Assembly: GCA_900551355.1 (NCBI GenBank)
Contig: URVR01000044.1
Coordinates: 1 to 10,901, forward strand
DNA: 10,901 nucleotides
Origin: an uncultured Eubacteriales bacterium
GTDB taxonomy: Bacteria > Bacillota > Clostridia > Oscillospirales > Oscillospiraceae
Reading direction: 5' to 3'
Part shown: piece by piece, positions 1-5,551 of the stretch
How the letters are laid out: every line of letters begins with the position of its first letter
Position numbering within the stretch: the first letter of the stretch is position 1
The notes under the pieces: generated by a model
Database searches by the model: none
Told to the model about the DNA's origin: nothing
The model's input: only the letters and a program-made list of their open reading frames with translations
Program-made: the position numbers and the translations under genes

Positions 1-48
1 CGAGATTCCTCTACGTCTCGTGGGCTCGGAGATGTGTATAAGAGACAG
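1..48 (+). other. Illumina Nextera i7-side adapter (not genomic)
   Basis: Seen directly: positions 1-6 match the end of the P7 oligo (CGAGAT), 7-14 (TCCTCTAC) fit an 8-base i7 index, 15-29 are the Nextera read-2 primer segment, and 30-48 are the 19-base Tn5 mosaic end AGATGTGTATAAGAGACAG. The index matches the adapter sequence of Nextera N712 as I remember it. This is library sequence left by untrimmed read-through, so the organism's DNA starts at 49. Reading frames crossing it give well-known false peptides such as MYKRQ at a protein start (plus strand) or SYTHLRAHET at a protein end (minus strand). Confidence 0.98.
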
Positions 49-68
49 ATAATAGGATGGTTAATATG

Positions 69-85
69 CGGCAGTATGCCGTTTT
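69..85 (+). terminator. Possible weak terminator of an upstream gene
   Basis: A perfect 5-bp stem CGGCA/TGCCG (69-73 with 77-81) with a GTA loop is followed by four T (82-85). This could end a gene lying left of the contig. The stem is short and the T-run is brief, so it may be chance; no upstream coding sequence is available to judge. Confidence 0.3.
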
Positions 86-103
86 ACGAGAGAGGATGCA
101 GCC

Positions 104-1408
104 ATGAGCACCATCATCACCGCCATCGACCGGCACAGCCCTGCGGAGCGCGCCGGTATCCGGGTGGGCGAACAGCTTCTGACCATCAACGGCCATACCA
201 TCGTGGATGTGCTGGACTACCGGTTCTACGGCTACGACCCCCTGTCCCATGTGGAGCTGAAGACCCCGGCGGGCGATGTGCGCACCGTCACCATCCGCAA
301 GGCGGAGGGCCAGGATCTGGGCCTCAATTTCGACACCTACCTGATGGACGAGATGCGCTCCTGCGCCAACCACTGCATCTTCTGCTTCGTGGACCAGATG
401 CCGCCGGGCATGCGCCCCACCCTGTACTTCAAGGACGACGACGCCCGGCTCAGCTTCCTGCTGGGCAACTACATCACCCTGACGAACCTGACGGAGCGGG
501 AGGCCCAGCGCATCATCGACCTGCACATCAGCCCCATCAACGTCTCCGTCCACACCACCGACCCCCAGCTCCACTGCACCATGCTGGGCAACAAGAATGC
601 CGAGCGGTCGTTGGACTACATTCAGGCGTTCTGCAAGGCGGGTATCATCATGAACGGTCAGATCGTCATCTGCCCCGGCTGGAACGACGGCGACCAGCTG
701 CGCCGCACCCTCCGCGACCTGACGGAGTGGCAGTTCTCCAGCTGCTCGCTGGTGCCGGTGGGCATCACCAAGTACCGGCAGGGCCTTGCCAGGCTGCGCC
801 CCGTGGACCGGGAGGACGCCCGGGACATCATCGCCATTGCCGAGGAGTTTGGGCAGGAGAACCTGCGGCGCTTCGGCACACGGCGCTTTTTCTGCGCCGA
901 TGAGCTGTATCTCCGGGCGGGGCTGCCCCTGCCGCAGGAGGACTACTACGAGGGTTACCGCCAGCTGGAAAACGGCGTGGGGATGCTGCGCTCGCTGGAG
1001 CAGGATTTCCTCTCCGCCATGGGTCTGGAGGAGCCGGACGCCGCGCCGTCCCCCTTCACCATCGCCACCGGCACCGCCGCCGCCCCGTTCCTGCGGGGAC
1101 TGCTGGAGCAGGCCAAGGCGTACTTCCCCAAGCTGGAGGGGCAGGTCATCGCGGTAGAAAATGATTTCTTCGGCCACACCATCGATGTGGCCGGTCTGCT
1201 GACAGGCCAGGATCTGTCGGCGCAGCTGCAAAGGGTACCGTCCCTGGGACGAGTGCTGCTGCCGCTGCATATGCTGCGCCACGGCGAAACGGTGTTTTTG
1301 GACGACTACACTGTGGCGCGTCTGGCGGACGAGCTGGACTGCCCCGTGCAGATCGTAGGGATTGACGGCGGCGACCTGCTGGACGCCATGCTGGAAAAGG
1401 AGGTATAA
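104..1408 (+). CDS. PDZ-radical SAM DUF512 family protein, function unknown
   Basis: A 434-residue protein. Residues 1-70 look like a PDZ-type module (GIRVGEQLLTING). A radical SAM-like CxxxCxxC motif follows at Cys87, Cys91 and Cys94 (CANHCIFC), which should bind a 4Fe-4S cluster. A DUF512 region runs through the C-terminal half, with conserved-looking VPVGITKYR (218-226), ADELYLRAG (265-273) and ENDFFGHTIDVAGLLTG (352-368). This is the architecture of the family annotated as putative radical SAM enzyme TIGR03279/DUF512, whose reaction is not known to me. No signal peptide or membrane segment is seen, so it is probably cytoplasmic. ATG 104 is chosen because AGAGAGG (89-95) sits 8 nt upstream. 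The stop is 4 nt before der, so the two are surely co-transcribed. The link with der hints at, but does not prove, a ribosome- or RNA-related role. Confidence 0.93.
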   Translation: MSTIITAIDRHSPAERAGIRVGEQLLTINGHTIVDVLDYRFYGYDPLSHVELKTPAGDVRTVTIRKAEGQDLGLNFDTYLMDEMRSCANHCIFCFVDQMPPGMRPTLYFKDDDARLSFLLGNYITLTNLTEREAQRIIDLHISPINVSVHTTDPQLHCTMLGNKNAERSLDYIQAFCKAGIIMNGQIVICPGWNDGDQLRRTLRDLTEWQFSSCSLVPVGITKYRQGLARLRPVDREDARDIIAIAEEFGQENLRRFGTRRFFCADELYLRAGLPLPQEDYYEGYRQLENGVGMLRSLEQDFLSAMGLEEPDAAPSPFTIATGTAAAPFLRGLLEQAKAYFPKLEGQVIAVENDFFGHTIDVAGLLTGQDLSAQLQRVPSLGRVLLPLHMLRHGETVFLDDYTVARLADELDCPVQIVGIDGGDLLDAMLEKEV

Positions 1409-1412
1409 ACTT

Positions 1413-2741
1413 ATGGCAAAGCCTTTGATCGCCATTGTAGGCCGCCCCAACGTGGGCAAGTCCATGCTGTTCAACAAGCTCATCGGGAAGCGTCTGTCCA
1501 TCGTGGAGGACACCCCCGGCGTCACCCGCGACCGTATCTACGGTGAAAGCGAGTGGGCGGGCCGGAAGTTCCGTCTGGTGGACACCGGCGGCATCGAGCC
1601 CAACACCGACAACCAGATCCTGGCCTTCATGCGGGAGCAGGCCCAGATCGCCATCGACAACGCGGACGTCATCATCTTCGTCACGGATATCAAGACCGGC
1701 CTCACCGCCTCCGATCAGGAGGTGGCCGGCATGCTCCAGCGCAGCCGCAAGCCCATTGTGCTGGCGGTGAACAAGATGGACGCCACCGGCGCCATCGACC
1801 CGGACTTCTACGAGTTCTACAATCTGGGCCTGGGTGATCCCATCGCCATCTCCGCCGTTCACGGCCACGGCACCGGCGACCTGCTGGACGCCTGCTTCCA
1901 GTACCTGCCGCCGGATGACGGCGTGGAGGAGGACTCCGACGTGGTGCAGGTGGCCATCATCGGAAAGCCCAACGTGGGCAAGTCCAGCCTGACCAATAAG
2001 ATTCTGGGCGAGCAGCGGGTCATCGTCAGCAACGTGGCCGGCACTACCCGCGACGCCATCGACAGCTATTTCGAGAATTCCTACGGTAAGTACAACTTTA
2101 TCGACACCGCCGGCATGCGGAAAAAGTCCAAGGTGGACGACAGCATCGAAAAGTACAGCGTCCTCCGGGCCACCATGGCCATCGAGCGCAGCGACGTGTG
2201 CCTCATCCTCATCGACGCCCAGGACGGCGTGACGGAGCAGGACACCAAGGTGGCCGGTCTGGCCCACGACGCGGGCAAGGCGTGCATCATCGTGGTGAAC
2301 AAGTGGGATCTCATTGAGAAGGACGGCAAGACCATGGACCGTATGCGGGAGGATATCCGCCGGGACCTGAGCTATATGCCCTACGCCCCCATCCTGTTCA
2401 TCTCCGCCCTGACGGGCCAGCGTGTCAACCGCCTGTTCGAGCTGATCAACTACGTCAACGATCAGGCCGCCGTGCGCATCACCACCGGTATGCTTAACAG
2501 CGTACTGGCAGACGCCCAGACCCGCGTGCAGCCCCCCACGGACAAGGGCCGCCGCCTGAAGATCTACTATATGACGCAGGTGGGCGTCAAGCCCCCCCAC
2601 TTCGTGATCTTCTGCAACGACAAGAAGCTGTTCCACTTCTCCTACCAGCGGTATCTGGAAAACCAGATCCGCAGCGTGTTCGGACTGGAGGGCACGCCTA
2701 TCACCATCACCATTCGCCAGAAAGGAGAGGATGAGAATTGA
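1413..2741 (+). CDS. der: Ribosome biogenesis GTPase Der (EngA)
   Basis: A 442-residue essential GTPase that helps mature the 50S ribosomal subunit in the cytoplasm. It carries the diagnostic tandem G domains. Domain 1 has P-loop GRPNVGKS (10-17), DTGG (57-60) and NKMD (120-123). Domain 2 has GKPNVGKS (184-191), DTAG (231-234), NKWD (296-299) and SAL (331-333). A KH-like C-terminal domain covers about 355-440. Length is normal for the family and no key motif is missing. An upstream in-frame ATG at 1362 would add 17 residues, but those lie inside the previous gene and do not look like Der; ATG 1413 has a near-perfect AAAAGGAGG at 1395-1403, nine bases upstream. The gene follows the DUF512 gene by 4 nt, and its stop overlaps the plsY start, so expression is likely translationally coupled. 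Confidence 0.98.
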   Translation: MAKPLIAIVGRPNVGKSMLFNKLIGKRLSIVEDTPGVTRDRIYGESEWAGRKFRLVDTGGIEPNTDNQILAFMREQAQIAIDNADVIIFVTDIKTGLTASDQEVAGMLQRSRKPIVLAVNKMDATGAIDPDFYEFYNLGLGDPIAISAVHGHGTGDLLDACFQYLPPDDGVEEDSDVVQVAIIGKPNVGKSSLTNKILGEQRVIVSNVAGTTRDAIDSYFENSYGKYNFIDTAGMRKKSKVDDSIEKYSVLRATMAIERSDVCLILIDAQDGVTEQDTKVAGLAHDAGKACIIVVNKWDLIEKDGKTMDRMREDIRRDLSYMPYAPILFISALTGQRVNRLFELINYVNDQAAVRITTGMLNSVLADAQTRVQPPTDKGRRLKIYYMTQVGVKPPHFVIFCNDKKLFHFSYQRYLENQIRSVFGLEGTPITITIRQKGEDEN

Positions 2742-3391
2742 ACGGCATTTGGGGCATCTATCTGCTGTCATGGCTCATTTTGCTGCTGCTGGGCTATTTT
2801 TTGGGCTGTCTCAACGGCTCCGTGATGGTCAGCCATTTTATTATCCGCGATGACGTGCGCCAGCACGGCAGCGGCAACGCCGGACTGACCAACTTCTACC
2901 GCACCTACGGCGCCAAGTATGCGCTGGGCGTGATCCTGTTCGACATGGGCAAGACCGTGGTGGCCTGTCTGCTGGGCGGCGCCATGTTCAACCACCTGTT
3001 CGGCGACTGGGCGCTGGGCGTCCTGCTGGGCGGCCTGGGCTGCGAGCTGGGTCATATGTTCCCGGTGTTCTTCGGCTTCAAGGGCGGCAAGGGCATCCTG
3101 TCCGGCGGCACGCTGGTGTGGCTGCTGAACTGGCGGGTGGCGCTGATCGCGTGGGGGCTGTTCGCCGCGCTGTGGCTGCTGACGCGATACGTCTCCCTCG
3201 GCTCCGTGTCCGCCGCCGTCAGTATGCCCATCTCCACTTGGTTCTTCTGTGGGCATAGCCTGCTGTACACGGTGCTGGGCGCGGTCATCGCCGCACTGGT
3301 GGTCTGGTGCCACCGGGACAACATCCGCCGTCTGCTCAAGGGGCAGGAGCGGAAATTCCACTGGCACACCGGCCCTGACCACGAGAAATAA
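2738..3391 (+). CDS. plsY: Acyl-phosphate:glycerol-3-phosphate acyltransferase PlsY
   Basis: A 217-residue polytopic membrane enzyme that transfers an acyl group from acyl phosphate to glycerol-3-phosphate, the first step of phospholipid synthesis in most bacteria. Family motifs are visible: motif 1 GSGNAGLTN (44-52), motif 2 GHMFPVFFGFKGGKG (105-119), and the C-terminal HRDN (192-195) before a basic tail. Hydrophobic segments lie near 7-28, 60-85, 92-109, 122-148 and 155-190. Motif 1 has Leu where the common form has Ala. The start is a TTG (2738-2740) overlapping the der stop TGA (2739-2741); AAAGGAGAGG (2721-2730) is 7 nt upstream and no in-frame ATG occurs before residue 30, inside the first conserved region. 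Function is from the family; the start codon is inferred from RBS placement. Confidence 0.96.
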   Translation: MNGIWGIYLLSWLILLLLGYFLGCLNGSVMVSHFIIRDDVRQHGSGNAGLTNFYRTYGAKYALGVILFDMGKTVVACLLGGAMFNHLFGDWALGVLLGGLGCELGHMFPVFFGFKGGKGILSGGTLVWLLNWRVALIAWGLFAALWLLTRYVSLGSVSAAVSMPISTWFFCGHSLLYTVLGAVIAALVVWCHRDNIRRLLKGQERKFHWHTGPDHEK

Positions 3392-3421
3392 TATCCAACG
3401 ACAGAAAGGAAACTTCGACCT

Positions 3422-4336
3422 ATGAAACACAATCAGATGCGGCAGGTGGTCTTCCCCATTCTGGCCGCGTTCATCTGGGGTACTGCCTTCGTGGCGCAGG
3501 ATATGTGCGCCGACGCTATTGGCGCCTTTACCTTCAACGCCACCCGCTATTCCATCGCCGTACTGGCGCTGCTGGTGGTCATTCTGATCCGTGACGGGGT
3601 GAAAAAGGACAAGCCCGTCCTCTCCGCCGAGGAAAAGAAGGCCGCCAACCGCCAGTTGTGGATCGGCGGTCTGTGCTGCGGTGCAGCGCTGGCCATCGCC
3701 TCCAACTTCCAGCAGGCCGGTCTGGTGGCCGGTACCGACGCCGGTAAGGCGGGCTTCATCACGGCGCTGTATGTGGTGCTGGTACCCGTGTTCGGTCTGT
3801 TCTTCAAGCGCAAGGTGAGCGTCCCCACATGGATCGCCGTGGTGCTGTCCGTGGCGGCACTGTACCTGCTGTGCATCAAGGGTGACTTCTCTCTGGCGCC
3901 CGGCGACCTGCTGCTGCTGGTGTGCGCCCTGTGCTTCGCCGTCCACATTCTGGTCATCGACCACTTCACCGCCTACTGTGACGGTGTGAAGCTCAGCTGC
4001 CTGCAATTCCTGTTCGCCGCCATCATTTCCGCGGTCTGTATGTTCATCTTCGAGCCGCTGGATATGCCCGCCATCCTCAGCTGCGCCCTGCCCCTGCTGT
4101 ACGTGGGCATCTTCTCCTGCGGCGTAGGCTACACCCTGCAAATTCTGGCACAGAAGGACTCCAACCCCACCGTGGTCACCATCCTGCTCAGTCTGGAGAG
4201 CGTGTTCGCCGTCATCGCCGGCGCTATTATCCTCAAGCAGCAGATGAGCGTCCGGGAGTACATCGGCTGCGTCGTTATGTTCGCCGCCGTGGTTCTGGCG
4301 CAGATCCAGTTCCCCGAGAAGAAGAAAGCGGAATAA
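3422..4336 (+). CDS. DMT superfamily (EamA) permease
   Basis: A 304-residue integral membrane protein with two tandem EamA-type repeats (about 8-152 and 158-295), together about ten hydrophobic helices. Typical signatures are IWGTAFVAQ (18-26) near the start of repeat 1 and a second-repeat segment LSLESVFAVIAGAIIL (256-271). Relatives export amino acids, nucleosides or other metabolites, but the substrate cannot be read from the sequence. A charged cytoplasmic stretch (57-79) separates early helices, and the C-terminus is basic (EKKKAE). AGAAAGGA (3403-3410) precedes ATG 3422 by 11 nt, a slightly long spacing. It starts 30 nt after plsY with no terminator between, so it probably belongs to the same operon, and a strong terminator follows 9 nt after its stop. 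I see no functional reason for its pairing with plsY. Confidence 0.93.
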   Translation: MKHNQMRQVVFPILAAFIWGTAFVAQDMCADAIGAFTFNATRYSIAVLALLVVILIRDGVKKDKPVLSAEEKKAANRQLWIGGLCCGAALAIASNFQQAGLVAGTDAGKAGFITALYVVLVPVFGLFFKRKVSVPTWIAVVLSVAALYLLCIKGDFSLAPGDLLLLVCALCFAVHILVIDHFTAYCDGVKLSCLQFLFAAIISAVCMFIFEPLDMPAILSCALPLLYVGIFSCGVGYTLQILAQKDSNPTVVTILLSLESVFAVIAGAIILKQQMSVREYIGCVVMFAAVVLAQIQFPEKKKAE

Positions 4337-4345
4337 AACTTAAAC

Positions 4346-4381
4346 AAAAATGCCTTGGGTCAACGGCCCAAGGCATTTTTT
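4346..4381. terminator. Bidirectional intrinsic terminator
   Basis: A 9-bp GC-rich stem TGCCTTGGG/CCCAAGGCA (4351-4359 with 4367-4375) with a 7-nt loop is flanked by five A on the left (4346-4350) and six T on the right (4376-4381). It works as an intrinsic terminator on both strands: for the EamA permease operon (plus), and for the minus-strand 59-aa gene, whose stop codon (4380-4382) overlaps its edge. Confidence 0.92.
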
Positions 4382-4559
4382 ATTCTTCGTCCTGTTCCGA
4401 CACGCGAATCGTTGTCTCGATATAGATCTCCTCCGCCTTCAAAAGCGCCTCCTTCAAATAATTGCGGCAGCTCATTGCTAACAGAATATTTTCCAACTCG
4501 TCTACTGCGTCACTCGCTGCGGCACATAGTGTGACGTACATTTTTCGATAGTCAGCCAT
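4380..4559 (-). CDS. Small conserved-looking protein of unknown function (59 aa)
   Basis: A 59-residue acidic protein beginning MADYRKMYVTLC. I do not assign it a named family; short proteins starting with a DYKKMY-like segment and ending in an EEIYIE-like segment are, from memory, common in Clostridia and their mobile elements, without known function. It looks all-helical and soluble, with no signal or membrane helix, two Cys (12, 31) and an acidic end (SEQDEE). The start at 4557-4559 is preferred over an upstream in-frame ATG (4605-4607) because AGGAGAG lies 7 nt before it on the minus strand. It is divergent from the XRE gene and shares the terminator at 4346-4381. Hand-counted GC over 4381-4620 is about 45%, against about 60% in der, suggesting a different history. 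Confidence 0.72.
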   Translation of the reverse strand: MADYRKMYVTLCAAASDAVDELENILLAMSCRNYLKEALLKAEEIYIETTIRVSEQDEE

Positions 4560-4664
4560 TTCTTCTCTCCTTGTAAATAGACTATGCATAGCCCAATAGT
4601 AGCACACATAGCCTATAACCGCGATCCTTTTCGGCTATCCTGAGAAAAAACACAGGAGGCCGCT
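4560..4664. promoter_or_regulatory. Divergent promoter/operator region with ATAGCC repeats
   Basis: This 105-bp gap must drive both small genes. Seen directly: a perfect 10-bp palindrome CTATGCATAG (4582-4591), the direct repeat CATAGCC at 4587-4593 and 4607-4613 (20 bp apart, about two helical turns), and its inverse GGCTAT at 4633-4638. A weak extended -10 for the minus gene (TGC-TACTAT, the hexamer at 4596-4601) lies between the two direct repeats; a TATAAC (4614-4619) could be the -10 for the XRE gene. No convincing -35 is seen for either. Inference: the repeats are operator half-sites for the XRE protein, giving autoregulation. The ribosome binding sites of both genes also lie here (AGGAGG at 4654-4659 for the XRE gene). 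Confidence 0.5.
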
Positions 4665-4907
4665 ATGAACACCACCGAAGCCGTCCGGGATCGTATCCTG
4701 CACCTCTGCGAGGAGCGCGATCTGACCATCAATCGCCTTGCGACTATCAGTGCCCTGCCGCCGTCCAGCATCAAGAACATTCTCTACGGCAAGAGCCAGA
4801 ACCCGAAGCTTCTAACCATCAAAATGCTCTGCGACGGTCTGGGCATCACGCTCGGTGAATTTTTCTCCACCCCGGAGTTTGACGCACTGGAACAGGAGCT
4901 TCAATAA
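4665..4907 (+). CDS. XRE/Cro-family HTH transcriptional regulator (80 aa)
   Basis: An 80-residue protein that is essentially a single Cro/C1-type helix-turn-helix domain. Residues about 5-66 show the expected five-helix pattern: an N-terminal helix (VRDRILHLCEER), then TINRLATISALPPSSIKNIL (21-40) as the HTH, then a conserved-looking YGKSQNPKLLTIKMLCDGLGITLGEFF. There is no ligand or protease domain, only a short acidic tail, so it is a simple DNA-binding regulator, probably dimeric. ATG 4665 has AGGAGG 5 nt upstream. GC (about 60% by hand count) is like the host genome, unlike the adjacent 59-aa gene. It is divergent from that gene and is closed by its own terminator. The target is unknown; autoregulation through 4560-4664 is the simplest guess. 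Confidence 0.9.
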   Translation: MNTTEAVRDRILHLCEERDLTINRLATISALPPSSIKNILYGKSQNPKLLTIKMLCDGLGITLGEFFSTPEFDALEQELQ

Positions 4908-4914
4908 CACATCA

Positions 4915-4945
4915 AAAAGCGGTCTGCCTCCGGCAGACCGCTTTT
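4915..4945. terminator. Bidirectional intrinsic terminator
   Basis: A 14-bp perfect hairpin: AAAAGCGGTCTGCC (4915-4928) pairs with 4932-4945, around a 3-nt TCC loop. The arms end in A-runs and T-runs, so it can terminate both the XRE gene (plus, stop at 4905-4907) and the lon-ysxC transcript (minus, ysxC stop at 4958-4960). Confidence 0.95.
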
Positions 4946-4957
4946 CCCGTTCATTTT

Positions 4958-5551
4958 TCACTTTCCGCAGCCGTCGCTGATGGCCGCCAGCAGCTCCGTT
5001 TTACCTGTCCCCTTCTCCGCGGAAAATGGAATGAGCAGCGCGCCCTCGTCCAGTGCCAGCGTCTCCCGGATACGGGCCATGTTCGGCTCGATCTCGCTCT
5101 TTTTCAGCTTATCCAGCTTGTTGGCCACCACGATCACCGGGCAGCCGGTACCCTTGAACCAGTCGCACATGGTCACGTCGTCGGCGGTGGGCTTATGCCG
5201 CGCATCCACGATCAGCACGCCCAGCGTAATGAGATCCGGCTCGGCGAAGTAGCTCTCCATCAGCCGTCCCCACCGGTCCCGCTCCTCCTTGGACACCTTG
5301 GCGTAGCCATACCCCGGCAGGTCGGTGAAGTAGAGCTTCCCGTCGATGTCGAAATAGTTGATCTGATTGGTCTTGCCCGGCGTAGCGCCCACCCGGGCGA
5401 AATTCTTCCGCCCCAGCAGCCGGTTGATAACGGAGGACTTCCCCACATTGCTGCGTCCGGCGAACGTGACCTGCGGTTTTCCGTCACGGATAAAGGTACT
5501 TGCCTTTACAGCCGACAGCACAAATTCCGCCTTGTTAAAGTTGATCGCCAC
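4958..5551 (-). CDS. ysxC: Ribosome biogenesis GTP-binding protein YsxC/EngB (YihA)
   Basis: A 197-residue TRAFAC-class GTPase needed for late 50S subunit assembly. All G motifs are present: G1 GRSNVGKS (32-39), G2 around Thr57 in TPGKT (57-61), G3 DLPGYG (77-82), G4 NKLD (144-147) and G5 FSAEKG (176-181). Length is normal. The start is GTG (5549-5551); AGGAGG lies 6 nt upstream on the minus strand inside the 3' end of lon, and the N-terminus MAINFNKAEFVLSA fits the family. It overlaps the lon coding region by 17 nt (5535-5551), which implies co-transcription and probably coupled translation. The lon-ysxC order is the same as in Bacillus subtilis. The transcript ends at 4915-4945. The alternative symbol is engB. 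Confidence 0.97.
   Translation of the reverse strand: MAINFNKAEFVLSAVKASTFIRDGKPQVTFAGRSNVGKSSVINRLLGRKNFARVGATPGKTNQINYFDIDGKLYFTDLPGYGYAKVSKEERDRWGRLMESYFAEPDLITLGVLIVDARHKPTADDVTMCDWFKGTGCPVIVVANKLDKLKKSEIEPNMARIRETLALDEGALLIPFSAEKGTGKTELLAAISDGCGK

Noticed and set aside
1362..1412. 17-residue N-terminal extension of Der
   Set aside because: It lies within the previous gene and does not match Der, and the ideal RBS at 1395-1403 points to ATG 1413.
11..1525. Long open frame antisense to the DUF512 gene, ending in an adapter-derived peptide
   Set aside because: It mirrors the codon structure of a clear gene in high-GC DNA, has no family resemblance, is low-complexity (Gly/Val/His-rich), and its terminal residues are encoded by the Nextera adapter.
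1146..4141. Two long minus-strand open frames (1146-2771 and 2768-4141) opposite der, plsY and the permease
   Set aside because: They are antisense shadows caused by GC bias at third positions. Composition is His/Gln/Gly/Val-rich and no RBS or motif supports them.
4380..4907. Toxin-antitoxin module formed by the 59-aa protein and the XRE protein
   Set aside because: The genes are divergent rather than overlapping in one operon, and the small protein shows no recognisable toxin fold or catalytic residues. A regulator plus target is simpler.
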